Below, piece after piece: positions 44,611 to 55,506 of a stretch of 64,000 nt of DNA (position 1 is the stretch's first letter; the number at the start of each line of letters is the position of its first letter). The DNA lies in contig CM063109.1 of assembly GCA_031841125.1 (NCBI GenBank), forward strand, positions 22,911,321 to 22,975,320. Direction: 5' to 3'. The DNA comes from Acanthococcus lagerstroemiae (taxonomy: Eukaryota; Arthropoda; Insecta; Hemiptera; Eriococcidae). A program made the position numbers and the translations under genes. The notes beneath the pieces are model-generated. The model ran no database searches and was not told the origin of the DNA. It saw nothing but the letters and a program-made list of their open reading frames with translations.

Positions 44611-45777
44611 TCTCGCGTGTGTTCAGCTTCGAGATACCACAACCCCTTTAAGCTGATTGATCCCCCGAATAACCATCCCTCATTGCGAGTCCAGCAGGCT
44701 CTCAAAGCGCATTAAAATGCCTCACTTATAAACGATAATTTACACGTCCTTTTTGGCTGGCATCTTCTCCATCCTCGAGTGCGGATACGCGGACGGGTGG
44801 GTGCGTCGATGTGCGACTCCGCCCGGAAAATGTAAAACACTAAAAAGTTTTTAAAAGTTTCAAAAAACTTCGTACATTTTACTGCTATGATTCTCCTACA
44901 CGTATATTCATACTAATTTTGCCGGTGGTTCGCACGATTCGCTTCGCCACGTTCTCATACTTTTTTTTTTAACACCCTTAATTCAACGTGTATAATATTT
45001 TTATAATACGCGTATAAAATGTCTCGATTGTTCTTTCCTTTTTTTCCATTCTCGGAAGTTTTTACATTTGTCGGATAATTTCTTTTCACTCGTTCGCTTT
45101 CGCTGTACGTATATCTCTATATTTTTTCAGGTCGGTTCCGGGTGCCGCGGCTGCCGCTGCCGGTACGAGGAGCGGATTCGATGGAAAATAAAAATTTACG
45201 GGCGCGAGTTATAATGCCGGCATAAAAGCGAATATCGTGCTGAAATGAAATTAAGGCAACCGAACGAGGAGGGCGAGAGGTCGGTGGATCAAAACTAACT
45301 AAAAATATCGACGCCAATTTAAGGCGTATTCGGCGGAATGGCTGGAGCCGAAGTCGAAATATATTCGACACTCGGAATGCAGAGTACGAACGTCGATGTT
45401 CCGAGATTACTTGTTTCCAAAATTATTTTCAACTGAAGATCACAAAAATCGTAACCAGGAAGGAGACAATGAGAGCATTGTCCTTCTCAGCAATTCATTT
45501 TGCCCTCGAACAAAACCCTACCCCACAAAGGAGCAGTGAATTAGAATAGCGACAAAGCTACGCTTTTCGAATAAGTCAACAAATTTGCACTGACTGCTCC
45601 GATGCGTCTTGGAAAACGGATCCGTAATTTTTGTGAGAGGTTTCGAGTTCCCAGCAGGCCTACTTCATACGGGGCAGTTAAATTAGGAAATTGTGAGGAA
45701 GACATGAACTGCTACACAAGACTTTTTGGAAGTTGCTGGGAATGATACATAGTAACGTTGTTACCTTTTTTTTTATC
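44611..45777. other. unassigned region
   Basis: No domain or transposon end was recognised. A plus-strand acceptor-like TTTTTTCAGGTCGG occurs at 45122-45135, followed by a short open Arg/Gly/Cys-rich frame that stops soon. This is too weak to call. Confidence 0.35.
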
Positions 45778-46712
45778 GAGTAACCACCCGGTAATCTCTT
45801 GCTTTTTCTAGTAGTAAGCAGGGATGTTCCCATGGGGGGGGGGGCTACCGGGGCTCAGTCCCGTCTCAAGAATTTTCAGGAAAATCGAGGAAGGGCTCAG
45901 CCCCTCCTCGAGAAATGACCTAAAATAAACAAAATTCAGTCTTGTAAAATCAAAAATTCATCAAGATACTAGTCGATGATTAGACTTTGAAAAGTGTAAT
46001 GCAAAAAAGTCCGATTTCAGCGTTACTATTGGTCCCTGTTGTAATTTTATAGTGATGTTAATTGTTGCATAATATTTTTTTGCTGTTACAATTTTACGTC
46101 TCCTTAACCTACCATACTGACAGTGATAAAAACACTCAGGATTTTTTTTACTAAATAAACCTTTGTACCCACTGTAACGTCTGTAATTATTTTAAATTTT
46201 AATACATTTTGTTGAAAATAAATTTTTTTGTACTTTTGATAAATTTATTGCGGTTTTATTGCAAATATATAAACGATGACCTATTTTGAAGCGAATATGA
46301 CCTTTGACTGAGATGTTTTTTTTTTTAAATGAGGGATATTATTCATAATTTAGAGCCCCCCCCTCAAAAAAATTCATGGGGACATCACTGGTAGTAAGTT
46401 TACTGCCAGTATATGATCGGCAGTAGAGAAGCCCTGTCTGAAACCAGCTTGATCTAATGTTTGCTGAAGCTCTAAGGGCTTAGCGATTCTGTTCTTCAGA
46501 GTTTTTAGGAATATCTTACTGAGGTTTGATGTTAAACTAATCGGTCTGTAGTTGTTTAGATTTCCTCGGTCTCCTTTTTTATGAAGTAATATAATCTCAG
46601 AGATCAGCCACTGCCCTGGAGCAATTCCTTCAGACAGAATTTGGTTGAAAAGTAAGGCCAGAAAAGGAGCAATATGGGGCACAGACCTGGACACTGACCG
46701 GAAACCAAGAAG
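45778..46712 (-). pseudogene. LINE ORF2 RT fragment, split by a hAT-like element
   Basis: The minus-strand frame reads PGQWLISEIILLHKKGDR, NYRPISLTSNLSKIFLKTL and QAGFRQGFSTADHI, ending AVNLL where a hAT-like element (45819-46390) is inserted. After skipping it and one TSD copy, the frame resumes LEKARDYRVV at 45817-45780, matching the family. It then ends near a T-run at about 45769. The upstream end lies next to the TIR element at 46726. Confidence 0.82.
45819..46390. mobile_element. hAT-like MITE with TSD GTAGTAAG
   Basis: The left end is CAGGGATGTTCCCATG. The right end in reverse is CAGTGATGTCCCCATG. A perfect GTAGTAAG octamer flanks both sides (45811-45818 and 46391-46398). Its removal rejoins a LINE reading frame, which independently confirms the boundaries. 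The interior is AT-rich and non-coding, with an 11-base G run at the left end (45834-45844). Confidence 0.9.
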
Positions 46713-46725
46713 AAAGAATAGTAAT

Positions 46726-47480
46726 AGACCTTTCCACGGTCGACGTCACAGCTACAAGTGTCTGCGTAGCGACCAAAATCACTCTGACAGCGACGCAGGC
46801 TGCAGCGTACAGATTTGTTTACTTTTTTTTTACATGTAAAATCCCATAAGAGGAAAAGTGCCTTCCCAAAATTGGCCAGAGGCATGCAATTAGAAATTTC
46901 TCAACATTTTCAGTACTCTACGCTTAATGCAGAAACATACAGTTTCAATTTAAGCCATTATACAGTTTCTTACACGAACGCAATAACAAATAATACAACA
47001 ATGTTGAACTTGTTTCTCGAAATCGGAGCGGTGACTGCAGTCTGGTGCAAAACAACACACTATTTGTCCACATATAAATAATAACAGAAACACGTAAGAA
47101 CACGGGGAGATTCACCTTCAACTAAAATCCATACATTACAGAATGGTACTCTGATCTACTGATAAGATTTTCTATATCCTGAAGGTTGAGGTTACCTTTA
47201 AAGTCATTCTATTTAAAATTTTGAGGACACATTTTATTGAGCAATGGTTTAAATTAAAGCTACACGTTTCAGGATCACACCTATAGGACTCTACACTTTA
47301 AGAAATGGGCGAATTTGTTTTCATGATCTCGTAAGTGAGATCTGAATTTCTCCTTATGGGATTTTACATGTTAAAAAAATGTAAACAAAAAAATCTGGAC
47401 GCTGCAGCCTGCGTTCGCTGCGAAATGCGGCAGCACAGCCGTGTAACATCTCCTGTTGTGACGTCACCATAAATTGGTCT
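46726..47480. mobile_element. 755-base element with about 130-base inverted repeats
   Basis: The left arm (46726-46857) and right arm (47350-47480) are reverse complements. Shared blocks include AGACC, GACGTCAC, GCAGGCTGCAGCGT and ACATGTAAAATCCCATAAG. The middle (46860-47345) is AT-rich with no transposase motif. Flanks are LINE fragments in opposite orientations. No clear TSD was found, so exact ends are approximate. Confidence 0.75.
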
Positions 47481-47491
47481 CTAACGTACAA

Positions 47492-47905
47492 CAAGATGCT
47501 CAGGAGCATATTGAATATAAAGCAGAAGGACAGAATTAATACAGCAGAGATTAGGAAGAGAACGAGAGCTAAGAGTATAGGGTTGTTACTAATTAAGCTT
47601 ATGCTCAACTACGCGGGACACCTAATACGGGGGGAAGACAAATGGGCAAAGAGAATAGAGGAATGGACCCACTGGGACAAGCAAAGAACATAGACCCCCC
47701 TCCACAAGATGGAGGGATCTTATGCGCAAAAATGTCGGCACATTATAGACAAGAACAGCGAAAAACAGAGGTATTTGGAAACGTGCGGTGGAGGCCTATA
47801 CCCGGAGACGGGTGGACAGGTGGGGTTAGCAACTGACCAGAAGATAGTTTCGTTTAATTATATAGCTAATCCGCTGTAAACGCCCCCCTGTCGGGCAAAA
47901 ATAAA
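47492..47905 (+). pseudogene. LINE ORF2 C-terminal fragment
   Basis: The plus-strand frame reads MLRSILNIKQKDRINT, KLMLNYAGHLIRGEDKWAKR and EEWTHWDKQRT, then decays where the GRPxxRW block should be. It ends in A-rich AAAATAAAATTAAAATT (about 47898-47914), a LINE-like tail. It starts right after the inverted-repeat element. Confidence 0.78.
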
Positions 47906-47914
47906 ATTAAAATT

Positions 47915-48586
47915 AAGTCAAAAATTAAAAAACTACCCGGTGGATTGCTTTATCAAATTTCATGAACTTTCACTCGAATGAAAAATTTTTTCGAATGCTA
48001 TTCTACACCGGATCCTCCATCCGTTTAGCTCTTCATATTTCTTTCGTATCTCTCCTCAATCGTCATAAATTGAGGATTTCACACATTAACGCATGCCTAA
48101 CGAAGGGAACAATATTCTTTTACTCATCGTAAACGCATTCGAAAAAAGAGTGTAAATGGTTGGATCGTAGCTTTCCATCTTCACAGAAAGCTATCCCTGT
48201 GCATTTTTTTCATTCCCTAGCACCCACTCCTCTGTTACCACTGATAATGAAATTGTGTTTCTGTGCTTCAATGACTTGGAGAAGGACTTTCATAGTGTAT
48301 CTTTTCGAACTTCCAAGAGACCAAAATATCGAATTGAAACATCAAATGTTGAATGCTGGAGGTCACAAAATTCGACTTTTATATCAGGTCGTCTTTTTGT
48401 AAAATAACAGCGGTACACTACAAGGAGTCCCACGCATAAAATCGACTGGAACAAGAAGTTTCCCAAATTTTGTTGCCTAGTGCAATTAGAGGCAACTGTA
48501 CGACATTTGAATGATTGGAATGACTAGTATAACCACTGCTCAGTTCTAGGACTTTTGTACGACTTAGAATCGGTAGACATCTTGTA
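47915..48586. other. unassigned region
   Basis: No recognised domain. A frame at 48240-48402 is open but without family motifs. Confidence 0.35.
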
Positions 48587-49245
48587 CTACGGATGTTCAG
48601 TAAGTGAAGTTCCCATGGAAATAACTTGAGAACGATAAAATGCTTTCTGATGCGCTTTTGAGATAACACTGCCTGTAGCCTTATCATTTCGTATTTTGAG
48701 TTGCAAGTTATTCCGTTAGTTTGGTTACGAGTTATCATTTTCTGATGATGGATTGGGAAGTGCCGAGTTCCTTCAGAACAGAACAACGTTCGATGATCAA
48801 TTTTTTATTACGATCTCTGAAATTTGGCATTTTGCCATATCCGCCATACATTCCGGACTTGTGTCCGCCTGGTTTTCATGTGTTCAGAACTTTTAAGAAA
48901 GAACTTGCTCGAAAGGTGTTCGCAAATAAAGAAGTAACGCCAAACAGGGACTAGCCCAAGTTGGCGCAAATTTCTCTCACGATGCAAACTTCAATTTGGT
49001 AGAATAAATAAATGAAAAACGTGATCAAAACTCATTATTTACCTACGTTCGAGCCAAAAATGAACTTCACAAAGGTAAAATGTTCGTAAAATATTTTACG
49101 CTGGGAAAAATGCATCAATAAAGATGGCACCTAGATAGAATTGTAGTAATTTTGACGTACTTTTCGAATCTGTCTTCAAAAATAAATTTCATTCATTCGT
49201 TCTCGCGTTATTTCGATGGGAACCTTACTTACCGAACACCCGCAG
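48587..49245 (+). mobile_element. internally deleted mariner element, TA-flanked
   Basis: TIRs of about 45 bases: the left is CTACGGATGTTCAGTAAGTG. The right in reverse is CTGCGGGTGTTCGGTAAGTA, and pairing continues through TTCCCATSGAAATAAC. TA flanks both sides (48585-48586, 49246-49247). At 659 bases it is about half a normal mariner and retains only the end of the transposase. Confidence 0.88.
48721..48957 (+). pseudogene. mariner transposase C-terminal remnant
   Basis: The reading frame contains LKFGILPYPPYIPDLCPPGF followed by HVFRTFKKELARKVF, corresponding to the mariner block around the third catalytic Asp ('PPYSPDLAPxDYHLF...L...L.GK.F'). The paired-like DNA-binding domain and the first two catalytic Asp regions are absent, and the frame soon ends. 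The element could only move if mobilised in trans. Confidence 0.82.
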
Positions 49246-49247
49246 TA

Positions 49248-49330
49248 TTTACGATGATGGTGGAGCGTATGGCGGTGCACGTACGCCAAATCGACCCCGG
49301 GACATCGCACCCCCTACCCTGACAGATATA
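49248..49330 (+). repeat. diverged copy of LINE 3'-region block
   Basis: GCGTATGGCGGTGCACGTAC, then GCCAAATCGACCCCGGGACA and CACCCCCTA, matches the block at 25978, 27775 and 41878. The mariner element is inserted directly at its left edge. Confidence 0.6.
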
Positions 49331-52150
49331 GATAACGAACACAATATACTCAGTGGAGATTCTTCCCTCTCTCCATTCGTTCACTCTGGCACATCCCAGA
49401 CCCCAGGGTTAAGACCCCGTGCAATTTTCTCGGCATCTCAACACCGGGTCCACTTCGACGGCCGTTGAAATGGCCGAAGACAATCCCGAACTTTTCGAAT
49501 TAATCCGAATCCTACAATGGAAATGAAATACGATTTACACGAAGCTGTTTTTCTTCAACTTCTTTTTTTTTTCAGCCAATTTACACCGCCAGTGTTTCCG
49601 TTCCGTTCCGTTGTAACAAGATCAACCGAACCGTACTAATGGAATATCGTCGAATAATGTAACATGTATTTTTCTCTCCAAGCTCCAAAAGCACCGAATC
49701 CGTTGGGCGACGAGAGCAGGAAAAAAAACACAGTTGAATCTTCTTTTCCGCTTCTCTTGACCCCTCGATTTCGACGTACGGAATCAATTTTCGTTAGGCT
49801 TTTTCTGCCTCTCCGTATATTATTCTGTAAAGGATTGTCTTCTTCGTTCTTTTATCGCATTTTTTTGCCCCTCGATCTCGTTTTTTTTTTCTCTCTTTTT
49901 CTCGCTTATCACACTCTCCGCTCCTGCGGCTACAAGATGCATCAGTCTCGAATTTAAATCCCCGGCCTTAAGCCGAGTATATATAGATACGTGGTCCGAG
50001 AGCTCGTATCCCGCGACCTCTATTCCCCGGAGACCGAGTCGAACTGATTTATAATAAATACGCGGGCGGGCAGCGGTGGCGGCCCCGCAACATATATAAC
50101 AACGTACGTTTTGTTCGCCTTAAAAAATTACCTACCTATACTTGGCGAGCTTTCTCGAGCAGAAACAGCTTTCTGGCTGCCGCAGGAAAGAGGAGACGAC
50201 GAAGAAAATGTGGCGCAGAAACGTAACCCGAGTAAAAAAATAGTGAGAATAGAGGGTATGAAAAATTCGAACGTCATTTCAGCCGAGTGATTTCACGTCG
50301 AATACGATCAAAGGGCCGTGTACAGCTCGTAGGTACAATTAGATAAACGCCCGGAATGATGAATGACTGCGGTGTGGTAAATGATTTCGAGTTCGATTTC
50401 GAAACAATGAAACTGAAATTTGGGAGATTACAAAATCAATAATAAACTGGCGAATATACAAAGGCAGATAAATAAAGTCTCTCTCGGCGAGAAATGAAGA
50501 TACAAGTTGTCTACCAAGATTGAAAAATGAAAATAGATGACTTTAGTTGACCCTTTTCCGATTTCCTTTAAGAAAGCAGTCTATATGCATCGGGGAAACA
50601 GTCCAAGCTTTGAAGAAAAATTGTGTTCAACATTTGTAAAAAATTCCGGGACTACGGGCAATAGTCAAACGAATTCCAAGACTTTTACAGGATTCCAGGA
50701 CCTACTTTTAGCCTCCGGGACTTTTCCGGAACTTCCGAGACCGGTAGACACCTTGAAATTGGAAATTCACCAAAAATTAAAAGTGTACCACGAAATTAAC
50801 AAGCAACTCTGCTGCTCGAAGAGGGTCGGCTCTCGATTGGTATTCTGTACCATTAGCCGGAAAAAAGCTTATCAGTAAACGCTACGTCATCGTCATATAG
50901 TTTCTATGGGGCTCTCGAACATTGAATCACGCGTTTTCGAAAACAGATTTTTATAGTTCGTTAAGTCGTTTAATTTAGGTGCCGTGGCATTTCCGAAAAT
51001 CTTAATACTAGAATTATTCTTCCTGCGCTACAGACGAAGGGCGAATTTTCATTGAAATGAAGTTTATAATTTGAATACACATAACCATCACGAATGCTAT
51101 ATCAAGGTATGTTAACAAGCAGGCAATTTCAAACAGCACAAGAAGGCTTCATCTCTCGAAACCTTAAACAGAATATCAAACTACCAAAATACTTGACTAT
51201 GTTTAAGAAACATGATTCCAGGGATGCTTAGCTGAGCTGAAGCCATTGGCTGTTAGCATGAACATTTTTCGGCTAAATTTGTTGGCCGTTAGCTACCCAA
51301 GGATAGGCAACTAACTACTAATTTAGCTTTTAGCCAGTAAGAATCGTCTGTGCTAACAGCTAATTTTTAAAGCCATAAAAAGGAAGTTAATTTTGATAAT
51401 AGTAAAAAAGGATAGGAAAAATATCGAAGTAGATTTCGACTGTGAGCAACATAGTACAACTCATTATGGAGAAAATCGATTCGAACGTTATATCAGCTGG
51501 AAACCTATCGAACACATTTTATTCTTCCACAGTGGCCCAAGTCAAGGTGTTTCCATCAAAAATACCAATTTTTTTGAGTAATTTTTATGAATTAGTTAGA
51601 TATATCACTCGAGACATTCAGTTCGCAAATAACGCGAGAGGTGGAGAAAGTGTTTATCTATCGAAATCATGTTCTGTTAGGCACTCTGAGACATTTTCAA
51701 TTACACAAGTTTCACGGAATCAAATCAATTTTCCAGCTTCACCACAAAATCAAATCAACTCTTCAGACTCCTAGGAAATCATGTCAAATCTTTTCCACAA
51801 ACTTTTTCCCAACACTTTTTTTTTTTTTTTTTTTTTTTTGTATTTAAAGAATCCATACATAAAAGTGTTCGGATTATTTTCAAATGGATCAAGTTTGTAA
51901 CATCATGACCAGGACCTGGATTTTTAGGCGGTAAAAACTAAAAAAAAAGTCGTATTAAATGTCTCTAACAAGACCTAAATAGTCCATAAAAAGTCTCTAT
52001 GAAAATGAAAAAGTCTCAAAAAAAGTAAAATAGTCCCAAAAAAACCCTACAAAACTACGACTTCAAGGGTATCAAATTCAAGGTCTTAGAAAAATGAACC
52101 AAATTTCCTTTCAAATAATGTACGAGTACAATAAAATGGATACTTAAAAA
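49331..52150. other. unassigned region
   Basis: No gene family was recognised. The sequence near 51221-51360 is built of GGCTAAT / TTAGCC-like words and starts CAGGGATGCTTAGC. A similar start, CAGAGGTGCTTAGCC, occurs at 52954, so these may be ends of one decayed hAT-like family. A 24-base T run lies at 51816-51839. Confidence 0.4.
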
Positions 52151-52434
52151 CAGAGCTTTCTTGTGGGGCAAAGGAAATTTCGGAAATACCGAAAAATTGC
52201 CATACAAACTGAAAAAAATGAAAGAATTTGATTATCCAATTACAAAATCTAATCTATCTTTCCTGAACAGTTATCGCGTCGCCTCATACGAGATTCTCAC
52301 TTAAAAAATAATTAACTTCGATTTTTTCCTCGAAACACAGGGGCAAGGGGTGGGGAGGGGGTACAAAAAATTATGGACTTACAGCTCTCGAGAATTAGCG
52401 TGCCTCCAAAAAAGAAGTGATAAAAAAAGGCCTG
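52151..52434. repeat. near-identical dispersed repeat, copy 1 (partner 54465-54764)
   Basis: From GAAAAATTGCCATACAAACT to the terminal CCTG the two copies differ at only about seven positions over about 250 bases. It starts CAGAGCTTTCTT and ends AAAAAAAGGCCTG, giving imperfect inverted termini. It is AT-rich with no coding capacity. Probably a young non-autonomous element or a recent duplication. Confidence 0.8.
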
Positions 52435-53835
52435 ATAAAAGGGACCCAATACAAGGCAGTGTGCTTAGCATTATCCCAACTCTGCATCAGCGAACGTTTT
52501 TCTGACCATGAGGAACCCAACAATTCGAAAATATCAAAGCACCAAACTCACCGCAAATTCATATTCAACAGGGTAAGGATGTTCTGACCAATAACCGATA
52601 ACCGTTTAAATTGCTGAAGGAAATTTGACCGATAACTGCTAACCGTTTCAAATTATTTCGGTCACAAACCCTACCCAATACACGTCGATATTGTATGGGT
52701 ATTTTGAAGTTGGAGGGGAAGGCCGAGTTCAAACTGGACCAGACTTTAATGACTCAGATCTTCATCAAAGAAGGTGTGTACATGAAAGACGCGCGTGTTT
52801 TCATACAAAAATTTGAAAATTTCGAAAGTTTCCATAATTTTCCATTATTTCTTTCCGGAAATACATTTATTTGGGAAAATTTATAAATTTCTTTCCAAGA
52901 CACATCCCTAGCCTCGATCATTGCCCCGCAAGCCACCGCAACGCATTCACTAGCAGAGGTGCTTAGCCAGTCATATTGGCTAAAACTAACAGCTGAAACG
53001 ATTTTTTTTTTATTAATTGGCTTCCACTAGCGGCTAATGGCTACAGGACGCTGATTGGCTAGCTAACGACTAAAGACTAATCCAACATTTCTAGTTCCCA
53101 GATACCAGATCACTTGGGAAAAAACTTCAAATTCAAATAAAGATCCCCATTCCCTCCAACCGTATACTCCGCAAGGTTGGATGTGAATATTACCCCTACA
53201 ATAAAATTCAGCGACATCGAAACCTATAAATCGACAAATCTCTGCACCTCAAATTTTAATTTTTCATAATTCTCCTTCTTTTGAGGCCATTCCTCCAGGA
53301 TCATTAACCCTCATTGGGAAGTCAAATTATCATACTCTTAGTCTATGTCGAACGAACTTTTGAAATCTAAGAGAATACATTCTTAATGCAATTAGGAGTT
53401 GAGAAAAAAAATCGTTTAAAATGTCAAAACTCCGTATATTTTTCCTAAAACAAAGGAAGAGAATTGATTCATGTCTTCCCATTATTACCTGAGCATCCTG
53501 AAACGCAGTCATCTTATTTTATTGAAACCGATCTCGGGGTGTCTCGTATAATATTCGACAAAAAAATCCTACAAGTTTAAATATAAGTATCACCCTAATA
53601 TAATGTCATACAGGATGTAAAAAGATAATCCCGATTTTTCCTTCTTTTTTTTTCTGAATTCAAAGTCGGATGGACACTTGAACACCCAGTAAAAGAGGAT
53701 CTTCAAATGGAAGGGTTAGTTTTTCTTTTGATGAAAAAATGTTCTCTCCCTGAAAAAAGGGTCTTACATGTACCACTGACTTTTTGGAATCTTAAATGGA
53801 AACGTATCGATCAAAATATCAAAAATCAAAACAGC
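52435..53835. other. unassigned region
   Basis: A local duplication of TGACCRATAACYGMTAACCG occurs near 52582 and 52626. GGCTAAT/TTAGCC-rich sequence lies at 52954-53080. No genes were recognised. Confidence 0.4.
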
Positions 53836-54315
53836 GGTTTCTTGTGTCACCGATTTCGAATTTTCCATCAGATTTATGATCCGGCCTAGATTCAGGGTCT
53901 TAAAATTTTCGAAGCAAAATGGGCAACATTTACTTCGTTTCAAAAACTGAATAAGAATCAAAACAGGGTTTTTTGTGTAGCTAATTTCAATATTATAGCA
54001 TATTTTTGATGCCCCCAACCCTATGCTTTGAGCCCAAAAATTTAAACTTCAGACTTAGAACGGGCAAAATTGACTTGCCTTAAAGAACTGAGCAAGCTAT
54101 TCAAGCAAGGGAATTTTATGTCACCGATTTCGAATACTGTGTCAGATTATCGATCCGGGCGAGATTTGGGGACAATAAAATTCAAACTTGCACTTATATG
54201 TAGGTACATAGAAAATGAAAATTGGGCCATATTAATCTCCCTTGAAAAATGGAACAAAATATCGAGACGATGTTTTCTGGGGTCACTGATTTTGTAAGTT
54301 TCATTAGACTTTTCA
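53836..54315 (+). repeat. degenerate tandem array, units of about 130-156 bases
   Basis: The block 'TTYTTGTGTCACCGATTTCGAAT....CAGATT.ATGATCCGG' occurs at about 53838, 53968, 54114 and 54270, with increasing divergence. Between the blocks other words recur (AAAATGGGCAA, GAATCAAAACAG). This looks like an old satellite fragment. Confidence 0.6.
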
Positions 54316-54464
54316 TCCACTCTGATTTCAGCGTAAAACTTAAAAAATCTCATTCTTGAAATGGAACTAAGGTATCCCCATATAAAACCCAAAATGGGCA
54401 ACATTATTATTATTATTATTATTATTAATATTGTTAAATTAATAGCAATCCATATATGTACTAG

Positions 54465-54764
54465 CAGGGCTCTTTTCGTGGGGGCACTGCGTGCCCCCAA
54501 AAGAAAATTTCGAAAATATCGAAAAATTGCCATACAAACTGAAAAAAATGAAAGAATTTGATTATCCAATTACAAAATCTAATCTATCTTTCCTGAACAG
54601 TTACCGCGTCGCCTCATACGAGATTCTAACTTAAAAAATAATTAACTTCGATTTTTTCCTCGAAACACAGTGGCAAGGGGTGGGGAGGGAGTACAAAAAA
54701 TTATGGACTTACAGCTCTCGAGAATTAGCGTGCCCCCAAAAAAGAAGCGACAAAAAAAGACCTG
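54465..54764. repeat. near-identical dispersed repeat, copy 2 (partner 52151-52434)
   Basis: It starts CAGGGCTCTTTTCGTGGGGG and ends AAAAAAAGACCTG, with a small internal GGGGGCACTGCGTGCCCCC hairpin near the left end that copy 1 lacks. An (ATT)n microsatellite precedes it (54399-54425). Confidence 0.8.
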
Positions 54765-55494
54765 CTTAAAGATTTTTGTATACCCGAAATAGTACCAAAA
54801 ATTTTTCTGAAAACATCAATTTTAGGAAAAAAAGTTATTTTTAAGGGAAAATAGTAAAAAAAAAAAGTATCAATCTTAGCTCATTGATTTTAGAATTTTC
54901 TAATTCCTCCAGAGTACCTCAACAGATCGAATAGGCTGGACCAAAAAAAAAGTTTATGCCCGAAAATCAGAAAATTAAGAAATCATATCTTATGTATTGT
55001 ATTTCTTAAATACTCGAAAATCTCAAACTCATGCATAACTCACAGATCAGCGAAATTTTCATTACACGTTTCGCGAGTAGTAGACTGAAGTACTCACCTG
55101 CAACAAAAATATGAAATCAAGAATTAGAAAAGCCAGAAGATAAAATAGAAAAATAATACGTGTGTGAGTACTGATAAGAGGATCGCATGATAAACGTTAA
55201 AAGTTGAAGAAATTTCAATTTTCAGCGATCAAATTGCGGCTTCTAAAAGCGCAACTTTCAGCGTTCGTAAGAAGTCTCATGAACACGGCCTTAATGACGG
55301 AATTGTCGAATGAAAACCATGATCAGAAATGTGAAGAAGCTAGAGATGCTTCAACAAAGCTTAGGAGAGTCTTCCTCTTTTTTTTTTCAGTCCCTTTACC
55401 TTACGCCAGGGCGCAGTCTTATCTCCTCACTCAGTTACTATCGTGAGAACATGAAACTGACCTGAGGCCAGCCAAGAAACGAGCAATGGGACGC
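54765..55494. other. mostly unassigned; right end is a LINE tail fragment
   Basis: No domain was recognised before about 55455. The last 40 bases encode AKKRAMGRPKRR in frame with sequence beyond the LINE insertion (see 57367-57480). Confidence 0.4.
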
Positions 55495-55506
55495 CCGAAG
55501 AGACGA
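55495..55506 (+). repeat. TSD CCGAAGAGACGA, left copy
   Basis: An identical 12-mer lies at 57355-57366. The pair brackets a minus-strand LINE whose A-rich tail abuts this copy. This is a conventional short LINE target-site duplication. Confidence 0.85.

Noticed and set aside
45117..45371. Exon after TTTTTTCAG at 45130 or an 84-codon minus frame
   Set aside because: The plus-strand frame stops after about 20 codons without a donor, and the minus-strand frame has no motif.
48721..48957. Mariner remnant as a functional transposase
   Set aside because: Only the region around the third catalytic Asp remains, with no DNA-binding domain or first two Asp motifs.
51221..52975. One large element bounded by CAGGGATGCTTAGC and CAGAGGTGCTTAGC
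   Set aside because: Both motifs are in the same orientation, so they cannot be the two ends of a single TIR element.
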